Positions 6,785-15,369 of a stretch of DNA of 64,000 nucleotides are shown here, in pieces. The position numbers and the translations under genes are program-made. The first letter of the stretch is position 1. Each line of letters starts with the position of its first letter. The notes under the pieces were generated by a model. It saw nothing but the letters and a program-made list of their open reading frames with translations. It was not told the origin of the DNA and made no database searches. Location of the stretch: the NCBI GenBank assembly GCA_016183655.1, contig JACPEH010000024.1, positions 124,001 through 188,000 on the forward strand. Reading direction: 5' to 3'. The stretch is from Rhodocyclales bacterium. Its GTDB lineage: Bacteria; Pseudomonadota; Gammaproteobacteria; Burkholderiales; Rhodocyclaceae.

Positions 6785-8865
6785 TTGACGCGCATGCCGG
6801 GCTGGGCGCCGGAGTCCGGCGACAGGATGTAGAGGCCGCCGTGCTTGTCGTCGGCGCCCGAGGCGGCGAGCACCATGCCCTCGCTCATGCCGAACTTCAT
6901 CTTGCGCGGCGCCAGGTTGGCGACCATAACCGTCAGCCGGCCGACCAGCGCCGCCGGGTCGTAGGCCGACTTGATGCCGGCGAATACCTGCCGCGGTTTC
7001 TCCTCGCCGATGTCGAGCGACAGGCGGATCAGCTTCTCGGCGCCTTCGACGTGGCCGGCTTCGACGATCTTCGCGATGCGCAGATCGACCTTCATGAAGT
7101 CGTCGATGGTGATGTGCGGGCCAGCCTCGGCCTGAGCGGTAGCAACGGCCACGGCCTTCTCCTGTTTCTCTGCGTGTTTCTGCGGCGCCGGCTCGGTCGG
7201 GGCCAGCGATTCCTTGTTGGCTTCCACCAGCGCGACGATCTGCTTCGGGTCGATGCGCGTCATCAGGTGGCTGTAGGCGTTGATGGCGTGGCCGGCCGGC
7301 AGCGCGCTGGCGGCGTCGGCCCAGGTCAGGGGCTGGATGCCGAGGAAGGCCTCGACCGCCTCAGCCACCTTCGGCAGCGCCGGCTTCAGGTACAGCGTCA
7401 GCAGGCGGAAGGCCTCGATCGCTTCCGAGCAGGCGGCATGCAGCTCGGCTTCCCTGCCTTCCTGCTTGGCCAGTTCCCACGGCTTGCGGTCGTTCACCAC
7501 GACGTTGGCGGCATCGGCCAGCGCCATGATCTCGCGCAGCGCACGGCCGAAGTCGCGCTCCTCGTAGGCGGCGGCAATCGTCTCGGCGGCATCGCGCAGC
7601 GGCTTCAGCCAGGGGGCGTCCGTCGACGCCAGCTTGCCGTCGAACTTCTTCGTGATGAAGCCGGCGCAGCGGCTGGCGATGTTCACGTACTTGCCGACCA
7701 GGTCCGAATTGACGCGCGCGACGAAGTCGTCGAGGTTGAGGTCGATGTCCTCCATCGTGCCGTTCAGCTTGGCGGCGTAGTAGTAGCGCAGCCATTCGGG
7801 GTTGAGGCCGGTCTGCAGGTAGCTCTCGGCAGTGATGAAGGTGCCGCGCGACTTCGACATCTTGGCGCCGTCCACGGTCAGGAAGCCGTGCGCGAAGATC
7901 CTAGTCGGCGTGCGGTAGCCGGCGTGCTCCAGCTCGGCCGGCCAGAACAGCGCGTGGAAATAGAGGATGTCCTTGCCGATGAAGTGGTACAGCTCGGTCG
8001 TCGAATCCGGCTTGAAGTACTCGTTGAAATCCAGGCCCTGCTTGTCGCAGAAATTCTTGAATGAGCCCATGTAGCCGATCGGCGCGTCCATCCAGACGTA
8101 GAAGTACTTGCCCGGCGCGCCCGGAATCTCGAAGCCGAAGTAGGGCGAGTCGCGCGAAATGTCCCAGTCGGTCAGCTTGTTCTCGCCCTCCGCGCCGAGC
8201 CACTCCTGCATCTTGTTCGAGGCTTCCGATTGCAGGCGGCCGGCTTCGCGCGTCCAGCGGCGCAGGAAGGCCTGGCACTTCGGGTCGGAAAGCTTGAAGA
8301 AGTAGTGGTCCGAATTGCGCAGTTCCGGCTTGGCGCCGGACACCGCCGAGTACGGGTTCTTCAGGTCGTTCGGCGTGTAGGCCGCGCCGCAGCTCTCACA
8401 GTTGTCGCCGTACTGGTCCTTGGCACCGCATTTCGGGCACTCGCCCTTGATGAAGCGGTCGGGCAGGAACATCTGCTTCACCGGGTCGTAATACTGCTCG
8501 ATGGTGCGCACCTCGATCAGCCCGGCCGCCTGCAGCTTGCCGTAGATGTCCTCGGCGCAGGCGCGGGTCTCGGGCGAGTGCGTGGTGTAGTAGTTGTCGA
8601 AGCCGACGTTGAAGCCGGCGAAGTCGCGCGAATGCTCGCCGTGCACGCGCTCGATCAGCGCCTCCGGCGTGATCCCCTCCTTCTCGGCGCGCAGCATGAT
8701 CGGCGTGCCGTGCGTGTCGTCGGCGCAGACATACCAGCACTCGTTGCCGCGCATCTTCTGGAAGCGCACCCAGATGTCGGTCTGGATGTACTCGACGAGA
8801 TGGCCGAGGTGGATCGCGCCGTTGGCGTAGGGCAGGGCGGAGGTGACGAGGATCTTGCGGGGCAT
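6781..8865 (-). CDS. metG: methionyl-tRNA synthetase
   Basis: A 694-aa class I aminoacyl-tRNA synthetase that charges tRNA-Met in the cytoplasm. Signature motifs are 'HLGH' (residues 19-22), the zinc-binding knuckles 'CPKC' and 'CESC', and 'KMSKS'. A C-terminal tRNA-binding (EMAP-like) domain begins near '[16 protein letters not shown]', and its dimer-forming end is intact. A linker rich in A, E and Q joins it to the catalytic core. I start at the ATG at 8865 because '[20 protein letters not shown]' is the conserved N-terminus; upstream codons give a low-complexity leader. Length is close to E. coli MetG (677). apbC and dcd follow on the other strand, separated by a Fic gene. Confidence 0.97.
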   Translation of the reverse strand: MPRKILVTSALPYANGAIHLGHLVEYIQTDIWVRFQKMRGNECWYVCADDTHGTPIMLRAEKEGITPEALIERVHGEHSRDFAGFNVGFDNYYTTHSPETRACAEDIYGKLQAAGLIEVRTIEQYYDPVKQMFLPDRFIKGECPKCGAKDQYGDNCESCGAAYTPNDLKNPYSAVSGAKPELRNSDHYFFKLSDPKCQAFLRRWTREAGRLQSEASNKMQEWLGAEGENKLTDWDISRDSPYFGFEIPGAPGKYFYVWMDAPIGYMGSFKNFCDKQGLDFNEYFKPDSTTELYHFIGKDILYFHALFWPAELEHAGYRTPTRIFAHGFLTVDGAKMSKSRGTFITAESYLQTGLNPEWLRYYYAAKLNGTMEDIDLNLDDFVARVNSDLVGKYVNIASRCAGFITKKFDGKLASTDAPWLKPLRDAAETIAAAYEERDFGRALREIMALADAANVVVNDRKPWELAKQEGREAELHAACSEAIEAFRLLTLYLKPALPKVAEAVEAFLGIQPLTWADAASALPAGHAINAYSHLMTRIDPKQIVALVEANKESLAPTEPAPQKHAEKQEKAVAVATAQAEAGPHITIDDFMKVDLRIAKIVEAGHVEGAEKLIRLSLDIGEEKPRQVFAGIKSAYDPAALVGRLTVMVANLAPRKMKFGMSEGMVLAASGADDKHGGLYILSPDSGAQPGMRVK

Positions 8866-8957
8866 GGGGTGGGGTTGCCGGAATGGGGAAAGGCGCAATT
8901 CTATCAAAGGGGTGGCTGAGGCGCCGGGGCGTCGTCTGGCGAAGGTGACATCGGAAG

Positions 8958-8994
8958 GTGAAGCTCCCCGACCTGAAGGTCCGGGGAGCTTCAC
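8958..8994. repeat. perfect 13-bp inverted repeat
   Basis: GTGAAGCTCCCCG and CGGGGAGCTTCAC flank an 11-base loop (ACCTGAAGGTC) that can itself pair. There is no T tract on either side. It sits upstream of metG and of the Fic gene. It could be a dispersed palindromic element or a structured leader. Confidence 0.6.
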
Positions 8995-9022
8995 GATTCG
9001 CGGTGTGCTGCCTGTCCGGAAA

Positions 9023-9092
9023 GTGTTAATAACAACATTGTTGTTAACTGTTTTTCGTATAAAGTGTTAACAACTCCTGTGGGTGTTAATAC
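9023..9092 (+). promoter_or_regulatory. three GTGTTAAYAAC-type repeats around a likely fic promoter
   Basis: GTGTTAATAAC at 9023, GTGTTAACAAC at 9064 and GTGTTAATAC at 9083 are near-identical direct repeats. A palindrome at 9030-9046 (TAACAACA, T, TGTTGTTA) overlaps the first. A TATAAA box at 9058-9063 abuts the second repeat. The arrangement looks like operator sites over the promoter of the Fic gene; no clear -35 was found. Confidence 0.45.
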
Positions 9093-9097
9093 TTCGA

Positions 9098-10312
9098 ATG
9101 CGCAAGTCCGATCTTCATCCGTCGCTGCAACAGACCTGCGTTCCCGTTTTCGGCAAGGGCGGGTGCTATGCCGTCGTGCCGCCGCCGGTGCCGATGCAGG
9201 TGGACGCGCCGTCCTGTCATGTGCTGTTCGTGCTTGCGGCTCGCGAATTGGAGGTCTTGCGCGAAACGATCGCGCGGCACCCCGATATGGCCGACTTGCT
9301 CTTGGCGATGCTGAATCGGCGCGAGGCGGTCGATAGCAGCCAGATCGAGGGAACGCATACTGGTTTTGACGGGCTGCTGCTGCACGAAATCGAGCAGGGA
9401 AATCCGGACGGAGTCTCCGCGAGCGCCGATGCCGACGCGCAGGAAACGTTCGCCTATGTACGGGCCTACATGGCCGGACGTGCGGACGTCGAGCGCGACG
9501 GTGTGCGGGCCTTGGGGCGGGAATTGATTTCCACGCTGCATCGCGTGCTGATGGCTGATCAGCCGCGCGCGACGCCGGGTGAATTGCGTACGGTGCAGAA
9601 CTACATCGGTATGCCGCCGGAAATGGCGCGCTTCATTCCGCCTCCCCCGGATCGGGTACCGGCCCTGCTCGATGATCTGGTGAGGCTGTTGCAGTACGAG
9701 CCCGAAGGCGTGATGCAGGTTTCGGTGCTGATGCGCGCCGCCATCGCACACGCGCAGTTCGAGACGATCCATCCCTTTCTCGACGGCAACGGCCGCACCG
9801 GGCGCCTGTTGTTGCCGCTGATGTTCATGGCGGCGGGCGAACCGGCGATCCATCTGGCGACCTTTCTCAAGGTGCGCCAGCGCGACTACTATGACGCACT
9901 GCTCGAAGTGCAGATGCGCCTGAACTGGGAACCCTGGTTGCGCCTCTTCCTGGAATGCGTGATCGCCTCGGCGCGGCACACAGTCCAGCTGTTTGCGGTG
10001 CTGGCCTCGATCCGCGAGCGCTGGCGGTCGATGCTGACGGAGCGGAAGAAGCGCCGGCACGCGACCATCTGGCGTGCCGTGGCCGTGCTGCTTGGGCAGC
10101 CGATCATTACCGTCGGTGAGCTTGCGCGACGGCTGGAGACTGCTTTCCCGGCAGCGAACGGCGCCATCGAGGAACTCGTCGAAATGGATATCCTGCGGCC
10201 GACGAACGACCGGCGCCGTAACCGCGTCTATGCTGCGCACGAAGTGCTTAACGCGCTCTATACCGGACTCGACGCGGTGCTGGCGGACGCCGGTCGTGCC
10301 GGGCGCGGGTAG
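9098..10312 (+). CDS. Fic-domain protein (AMPylase type) with N-terminal inhibitory helix
   Basis: A 404-aa Fic protein. The catalytic loop 'HPFLDGNGRTGR' is complete at residues 225-236, with the active-site His at 225. An inhibitory-helix motif of the (S/T)xxxE(G/N) kind, 'SSQIEG', is at residues 80-85, placing it among proteins with a built-in N-terminal inhibitor. A N-terminal Fic_N-like region precedes it. The C-terminal quarter contains a winged-helix-like segment ('ITVGELARRLETAFPAANGAI') suggestive of DNA binding. Fic enzymes usually transfer AMP to a hydroxyl on a target protein; the target here is unknown. The ATG at 9098 is chosen over a GTG at 9083 that falls inside a promoter-region repeat. 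The gene interrupts the otherwise common metG/apbC neighbourhood. Confidence 0.88.
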   Translation: MRKSDLHPSLQQTCVPVFGKGGCYAVVPPPVPMQVDAPSCHVLFVLAARELEVLRETIARHPDMADLLLAMLNRREAVDSSQIEGTHTGFDGLLLHEIEQGNPDGVSASADADAQETFAYVRAYMAGRADVERDGVRALGRELISTLHRVLMADQPRATPGELRTVQNYIGMPPEMARFIPPPPDRVPALLDDLVRLLQYEPEGVMQVSVLMRAAIAHAQFETIHPFLDGNGRTGRLLLPLMFMAAGEPAIHLATFLKVRQRDYYDALLEVQMRLNWEPWLRLFLECVIASARHTVQLFAVLASIRERWRSMLTERKKRRHATIWRAVAVLLGQPIITVGELARRLETAFPAANGAIEELVEMDILRPTNDRRRNRVYAAHEVLNALYTGLDAVLADAGRAGRG

Positions 10313-10402
10313 CATTGCTCGATACCATCGAGCTTAGCGGCTGAAATCGGTTAGAATCCGTCGATACCGTACAAAATTACTCAAGTATTTAGGAGCGAGA
10401 AA

Positions 10403-11494
10403 ATGGCAGTGACTGTCGAGGCCGTGAAGGCCGCCCTGCAGGGCCTCATCGATCCCAACACGCAGAAGGACTACGTTGCCGGCAAGGCGGCGAAGAACAT
10501 CAAGGTCGATGGCGACGACGTGTCGTTCGACATCGAACTCGGCTACCCGGCGAAGTCGCAGATCGACGGCATCCGCAAGCAGGTGATCGGTGCCGTCAAG
10601 GCCATTCCGGGCGCCGGCAACGTCAGCGCCAACGTCTATGTGAAGATCGTCTCGCACGCCGTGCAGCGCGGCCTGAAGCCGCTGCCGGGGGTGAAGAATA
10701 TCATCGCCGTGGCCTCGGGCAAGGGCGGCGTCGGCAAGAGCACGACCGCCGTGAACCTGGCGCTGGCGCTGGCGCAGGAAGGCGCCACCGTCGGCATGCT
10801 CGACGCCGACATCTACGGCCCGTCGCAGCCGCAGATGCTGGGCCTGGCCGGCCAGCAGCCGGAGTCGACCGACGGCAAGTCGATGGAGCCGCTGCAGGCC
10901 TATGGCGTGCAGGCGATGTCGATCGGTTTCCTGATCGACGTCGAGACGCCGATGGTCTGGCGCGGCCCGATGGTGACGCAGGCGCTGGAGCAGATGCTCA
11001 ACGAGACGAACTGGAAGGATCTCGACTACTTGGTGGTCGACATGCCGCCGGGCACCGGCGACACGCAGCTGACGCTGGCGCAGAAAGTGCCGGTGACCGG
11101 CGCGGTGATCGTCACCACGCCGCAGGACATCGCGCTGATCGACGCGCGCAAGGGACTGAAGATGTTCGAGAAGGTCGGCGTGCCGATCCTCGGCATCGTC
11201 GAGAACATGAGCATTCACATCTGCTCGAACTGCGGCCACGCCGAGCACATCTTCGGCACCGGCGGCGGCGAGGCGATGTGCAAGGACTACGACATCGAGT
11301 TCCTCGGCGCGCTGCCGCTGGAGCTCGCCATCCGCGAGATGGCCGACTCGGGCAAGCCGACCGTGGTCGGCGCGCCGGATTCCAAGGCTGCCGACATCTA
11401 CCGCACCATCGCCCGCCGCGTGGCGGTGAAGGTCGGCGAGACGGCCAAGGATATGTCGGCGAAGTTCCCGACCATCGTGGTGCAGAACACCTGA
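10403..11494 (+). CDS. apbC: Mrp/ApbC iron-sulfur carrier ATPase
   Basis: A 363-aa P-loop ATPase of the Mrp/NBP35 family that carries and delivers Fe-S clusters in the cytoplasm. Domains in order: an N-terminal MIP18/DUF59 domain (about residues 1-90), then the ATPase with a deviant Walker A 'GKGGVGKST' at 106-114, and the cluster-binding CxxC pair C274-S-N-C277 near the C-terminus. Length is typical. An AGGAG ribosome site lies 7-8 bases before the ATG. dcd follows 158 bases downstream, an order common in betaproteobacteria. A hairpin at 11519-11542 probably marks its 3' end. Confidence 0.95.
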   Translation: MAVTVEAVKAALQGLIDPNTQKDYVAGKAAKNIKVDGDDVSFDIELGYPAKSQIDGIRKQVIGAVKAIPGAGNVSANVYVKIVSHAVQRGLKPLPGVKNIIAVASGKGGVGKSTTAVNLALALAQEGATVGMLDADIYGPSQPQMLGLAGQQPESTDGKSMEPLQAYGVQAMSIGFLIDVETPMVWRGPMVTQALEQMLNETNWKDLDYLVVDMPPGTGDTQLTLAQKVPVTGAVIVTTPQDIALIDARKGLKMFEKVGVPILGIVENMSIHICSNCGHAEHIFGTGGGEAMCKDYDIEFLGALPLELAIREMADSGKPTVVGAPDSKAADIYRTIARRVAVKVGETAKDMSAKFPTIVVQNT

Positions 11495-11518
11495 TTGCTG
11501 CCTCAGTGACGTCAACTC

Positions 11519-11542
11519 GGCTCCCCGGTCCGCCGGGGAGCC
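11519..11542 (+). terminator. GC-rich hairpin after apbC
   Basis: GGCTCCCCGG, loop TCCG, CCGGGGAGCC: perfect 10-bp arms 25 bases after the apbC stop. No T run follows, so it may be a processing or attenuating structure, not a full intrinsic terminator. A second, weaker C/G hairpin lies at about 11583-11602. Confidence 0.4.
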
Positions 11543-11652
11543 TGTGCTCGCCATGTAAGGCACTGATTTTGCAGGGTTAAAAAACTCCCCGGTGGGGGGG
11601 TTCTGCCGTTAAAATTGCGCCTTTATTTTATCGGCACACGGAAGTCCGCCCC

Positions 11653-12222
11653 ATGTCCATCAAGTCCGACAAGTGGATCCGCCGCATGGCGGAGCAGCAC
11701 AAGATGATCGAGCCGTTTGCGCCGGAGCTGGTGCGCGAGGCGAACGGCGAGAAGATCGTTTCCTACGGCACGTCGAGCTACGGCTACGACATCCGCTGCG
11801 CCGACGAATTCCGCGTGTTCACCAACATCAACTCGACCATCGTCGATCCGAAGAACTTCGACCCGAATTCCTTCGTCGAGGTCTCCGGCAAGGGCTACTG
11901 CGTGATCCCGCCGAACTCGTTTGCGCTGGCGCGGACGATGGAGTACTTCCGCATTCCGCGCAGCGTGCTGACGGTGTGCCTGGGCAAGAGCACCTACGCC
12001 CGCTGCGGCATCATCGTGAACGTGACGCCGTTCGAGCCCGAGTGGGAAGGCTACGTGACGCTGGAGTTCTCGAACACGACGCCGCTGCCGGCCAAGATCT
12101 ACGCCGGCGAAGGCTGCGCGCAGGTGCTGTTCTTCGAGTCCGACGAGGTCTGCGAGACCTCGTACAAGGATCGCGGCGGCAAGTACCAGGGGCAGGTCGG
12201 CGTGACCCTGCCCAAGATCTGA
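11653..12222 (+). CDS. dcd: dCTP deaminase
   Basis: A 189-aa trimeric enzyme converting dCTP to dUTP, the main source of dUMP for thymidylate synthesis in Gram-negative bacteria. The conserved core '[20 protein letters not shown]' and the catalytic-region segment '[26 protein letters not shown]' pattern (arginine, glutamate and nucleotide contacts) are present, and the C-terminal '[12 protein letters not shown]' closes the active site. Length equals the usual 188-193 residues. It follows apbC on the same strand with its own gap containing hairpins, so it may have its own promoter. Assignment is secure. Confidence 0.96.
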   Translation: MSIKSDKWIRRMAEQHKMIEPFAPELVREANGEKIVSYGTSSYGYDIRCADEFRVFTNINSTIVDPKNFDPNSFVEVSGKGYCVIPPNSFALARTMEYFRIPRSVLTVCLGKSTYARCGIIVNVTPFEPEWEGYVTLEFSNTTPLPAKIYAGEGCAQVLFFESDEVCETSYKDRGGKYQGQVGVTLPKI

Positions 12223-12272
12223 CGACGCGCCAGAAACAGCCGCCTTCGCATCATTCTTTTGTCTTATCCTGT

Positions 12273-12300
12273 GACCCGCTACGGCGGGTCGCCGCTTTTT
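12273..12300 (+). terminator. weak intrinsic terminator after dcd
   Basis: GACCCGC, loop TACG, GCGGGTC, then GCCGC and five T residues. The T run is displaced from the stem, and it lies just before the ribosome site of the next gene, so it may act as an attenuator. Confidence 0.35.
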
Positions 12301-12311
12301 GAGGAACAGCC

Positions 12312-14537
12312 ATGCGCTTCCACTTTCCGGTCATCATCATCGACGAGGACTTTCGCTCGGAAAACGCCTCCGGTCTCGGCATTCGCGCACTGGCCGAAGC
12401 CATCGAAAAGGAGGGCATGGAGGTCCTCGGTGTCACCAGCTACGGCGACCTGACCTCGTTCGCGCAGCAGCAGTCGCGCGCCTCGTGCTTCATCCTGTCG
12501 ATCGACGACGAGGAACTGGCCAACGAACCGGAGGAAACGCTTTCCGACCTGCGCGCCTTCGTCGAGGAGATCCGCTACAAGAACGCCGAGATCCCGATCT
12601 TCCTGCACGGCGAGACGCGCACCTCGCGCCACATCCCGAACGACATCCTGCGCGAGCTGCACGGCTTCATCCACATGTTCGAGGACACGCCGGAGTTCAT
12701 CGCGCGCAACGTCGTGCGCGAGTCGAAGGCGTATCTGGACTCGCTGCCGCCGCCGTTCTTCCGCGCGCTGGTGCACTACGCGGCCGACGGCTCGTACTCG
12801 TGGCATTGCCCCGGCCACTCCGGCGGCGTCGCCTTCCTGAAGTCGCCGGTCGGGCAGATGTTCCACCAGTTCTTCGGCGAGAACATGCTGCGCGCCGACG
12901 TCTGCAACGCGGTAGAGGAACTCGGCCAGCTGCTCGACCACACCGGGCCGGTTGCCGCTTCCGAGCGCAACGCGGCGCGCATCTTCAACTGCGACCACCT
13001 GTACTTCGTCACCAACGGCACCTCGACCTCGAACAAGATCGTCTGGCATTCGACCGTGGCGCCGGGCGACATCGTCGTCGTCGACCGCAACTGCCACAAG
13101 TCGGTGCTGCATTCGATCATCATGACCGGCGCGATTCCGGTGTTCCTGATGCCGACGCGCAACAACTTCGGCATCATCGGCCCGATCCCGAAGAGCGAAT
13201 TCTCGTGGGAAAGCATCCAGCGGAAGATCGCTGCCAACCCCTTCGCCGCCGACAAGAACGCCAAGCCGCGCGTGCTGACGATCACCCAGTCGACCTATGA
13301 CGGCATCCTCTACAACGTCGAGGAAATCAAGGAGATGCTCGACGGCCGCATCGACACGCTGCACTTCGACGAGGCCTGGCTGCCGCATGCCGCCTTCCAC
13401 GATTTCTACGGCGACTACCACGCGATCGGTGCCGACCGGCCGCGCTGCAAGGAGTCGATGGTGTTCTCGACGCAGTCCACGCACAAGCTGCTGGCCGGCC
13501 TCTCGCAGGCCTCGCAGATCCTGGTGCAGGACTCCGAGGACCGCAAGCTCGACCGCGACGTGTTCAACGAGGCCTACCTGATGCACACCTCGACCTCGCC
13601 GCAGTATTCGATCATCGCCTCGTGCGACGTCGCGGCGGCGATGATGGAGGAGCCGGGCGGGACGGCGCTGGTCGAGGAATCGATCAAGGAAGCGCTCGAC
13701 TTCCGCCGCGCCATGCGCAAGGTCGACGAGGAATGGGGCGCCGACTGGTGGTTCAAGGTGTGGGGCCCGGACGACCTGTCCGAGGAAGGCATCGAGGAGC
13801 GTGAGGCGTGGATGCTCAAGCCCGGCGAGCGCTGGCACGGCTTCGGCAAGCTCGAAGACGGCTTCAACATGCTAGACCCGATCAAGGCGACGATCATCAC
13901 CCCGGGCCTCGACGTGGACGGCGACTTCGCCGACTCCGGCATCCCGGCGGCGATCGTCACCAAGTACCTCGCCGAGCACGGCGTCATCGTCGAGAAGTGC
14001 GGCCTCTACTCGTTCTTCATCATGTTCACGATCGGCATCACCAAGGGCCGCTGGAACACGATGGTCACCGAGCTGCAGCAGTTCAAGGACGACTACGACA
14101 AGAACCAGCCGCTGTGGAAGGTGCTGCCCGAGTTCTGCCAGAAGCACCCGCGCTACGAGCGCGTCGGCCTGCGCGACCTGTGCCAGCAGATCCACGATGT
14201 CTACAAGGCCAACGACGTCGCCCGCCTGACCACCGAGATGTACCTCTCCGACATGGTGCCGGCGATGCGCCCAGCCGATGCCTTCGCCAAGATGGCGCAC
14301 CGCGAGATCGAGCGCGTCGCCATCGACGGGCTTGAAGGCCGGGTCACCAGCGTGCTGCTCACCCCCTATCCGCCGGGCATCCCGCTGCTGATCCCGGGCG
14401 AGGTCTTCAACCGCACCATCGTCAATTACCTGCGCTTCGCACGCGACTTCAACGCCCGCTTCCCCGGCTTCGAGACCGACATCCACGGCCTGGTCAAGGG
14501 TGAGGACGGCCGTTACTACGTCGACTGCGTGAAGTAG
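12312..14537 (+). CDS. biodegradative-type Orn/Lys/Arg decarboxylase
   Basis: A 741-aa PLP enzyme of the large, prokaryotic (fold-type I) Orn/Lys/Arg decarboxylase class. Domains: an N-terminal response-regulator-like wing (about residues 1-130), the PLP domain with 'STHKLL' containing the Schiff-base lysine K392, and a C-terminal domain ending 'GLVKGEDGRYYVDCVK'. The 'WHCPGHSGG' motif near residue 160 is typical of the family. Which amino acid it uses cannot be settled by eye; arginine, lysine and ornithine enzymes are all close. A GAGGAA ribosome site precedes the ATG. Products are polyamines such as agmatine, cadaverine or putrescine. No antiporter gene is adjacent, which argues against a classic acid-resistance pair. 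Confidence 0.9.
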   Translation: MRFHFPVIIIDEDFRSENASGLGIRALAEAIEKEGMEVLGVTSYGDLTSFAQQQSRASCFILSIDDEELANEPEETLSDLRAFVEEIRYKNAEIPIFLHGETRTSRHIPNDILRELHGFIHMFEDTPEFIARNVVRESKAYLDSLPPPFFRALVHYAADGSYSWHCPGHSGGVAFLKSPVGQMFHQFFGENMLRADVCNAVEELGQLLDHTGPVAASERNAARIFNCDHLYFVTNGTSTSNKIVWHSTVAPGDIVVVDRNCHKSVLHSIIMTGAIPVFLMPTRNNFGIIGPIPKSEFSWESIQRKIAANPFAADKNAKPRVLTITQSTYDGILYNVEEIKEMLDGRIDTLHFDEAWLPHAAFHDFYGDYHAIGADRPRCKESMVFSTQSTHKLLAGLSQASQILVQDSEDRKLDRDVFNEAYLMHTSTSPQYSIIASCDVAAAMMEEPGGTALVEESIKEALDFRRAMRKVDEEWGADWWFKVWGPDDLSEEGIEEREAWMLKPGERWHGFGKLEDGFNMLDPIKATIITPGLDVDGDFADSGIPAAIVTKYLAEHGVIVEKCGLYSFFIMFTIGITKGRWNTMVTELQQFKDDYDKNQPLWKVLPEFCQKHPRYERVGLRDLCQQIHDVYKANDVARLTTEMYLSDMVPAMRPADAFAKMAHREIERVAIDGLEGRVTSVLLTPYPPGIPLLIPGEVFNRTIVNYLRFARDFNARFPGFETDIHGLVKGEDGRYYVDCVK

Positions 14538-14579
14538 GCGGCGCTTGTGCCGGATCGGCATCAGGTGCATGATTTGCCG

Positions 14580-15341
14580 ATGATTTTCCGATCCGCTCTG
14601 CGTCGTTCCGGGGTCCGGTTGCTGCTCTCCCTGCTGCTGTTCGCCGGTTTTGCGGCGGGCGCGGCGGCGCAGCAGGCGGCGACGGTCGTTTTCGCGACCG
14701 GCGGCACCAGCATCCTCGCGGCCGACGGCGCGGTTCGCCGTGCCGAGCGCGGCGCGGCGGTGGCGGTTGGCGAAACCGTCGATACCGCCGATGGCCGGGC
14801 GCAGCTGCGCTTCCTCGACGGCGCGGCGATCTCGCTGCAGCCGGGAACGCAGTTCCGCGTCGAGCAGTTCCGCTTCGCCGACCAGGGGGGCCGCGCCGCC
14901 GCCGACGACCGCGTCGTCATGCGCTTCCTGAAAGGTGCGCTGCGCGCCGTCAGCGGCCTGATCGGCAAGCAGCAGCACGAGCAGTACCGGATGGATACCC
15001 CGGTCGGCACGATCGGCATCCGCGGCACCGAATACGGCGCAACACTGGGCGGCGGCGGGCTGTCGCTGACCACCTACGCCGGCCTGGTCGAAGTGTGCAA
15101 CTCGGCCGGCTGCGCGCAGGCGGGGCCGGGGCAGACGCTGCTGGTGGCCGACGGCAACACCCGACCGCGCCCGCAGGGCGGAAGCGGGCAGGCGCCGGCG
15201 ACGCCGGGTTCGGCCGTGCCGGACCTGCCGCCGGCACAGGTGGCGCCACAGGTGCCGACGGCGCCGCCACAGCCCGCGATGCCGCCGCCATCGCCGCCGC
15301 CGTCGACGTACGTGCCGCAGGACAGCGGACGGCTTTATTAG
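14580..15341 (+). CDS. exported FecR-domain protein, proline-rich tail
   Basis: A 253-aa protein with a cleavable signal peptide (cleavage near 'AGAAAQ', about residue 30) and a FecR domain (about 35-180): 'GRAQLRFLDGAAISLQPGTQ' and 'VGTIGIRGTEYG' are the landmarks. A 'CNSAGC' cysteine pair follows the core and is matched in the second FecR protein of this locus. The last 70 residues are Pro/Ala/Gly rich, like a periplasmic or surface linker. There is no sigma-factor gene or membrane helix, so this is not a FecR-type anti-sigma regulator. I start at 14580 because that ATG begins the signal peptide. Ligand unknown. Confidence 0.75.
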   Translation: MIFRSALRRSGVRLLLSLLLFAGFAAGAAAQQAATVVFATGGTSILAADGAVRRAERGAAVAVGETVDTADGRAQLRFLDGAAISLQPGTQFRVEQFRFADQGGRAAADDRVVMRFLKGALRAVSGLIGKQQHEQYRMDTPVGTIGIRGTEYGATLGGGGLSLTTYAGLVEVCNSAGCAQAGPGQTLLVADGNTRPRPQGGSGQAPATPGSAVPDLPPAQVAPQVPTAPPQPAMPPPSPPPSTYVPQDSGRLY

Positions 15342-15369
15342 CGGATCAATGCGGATTCAAGGGGGAAAC

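Noticed and set aside
6841-8064. 407-codon open frame antisense to metG
   Set aside because: It mirrors metG, which has all synthetase motifs.
8958-8994. End of an insertion sequence
   Set aside because: No transposase or second matching end was found nearby.
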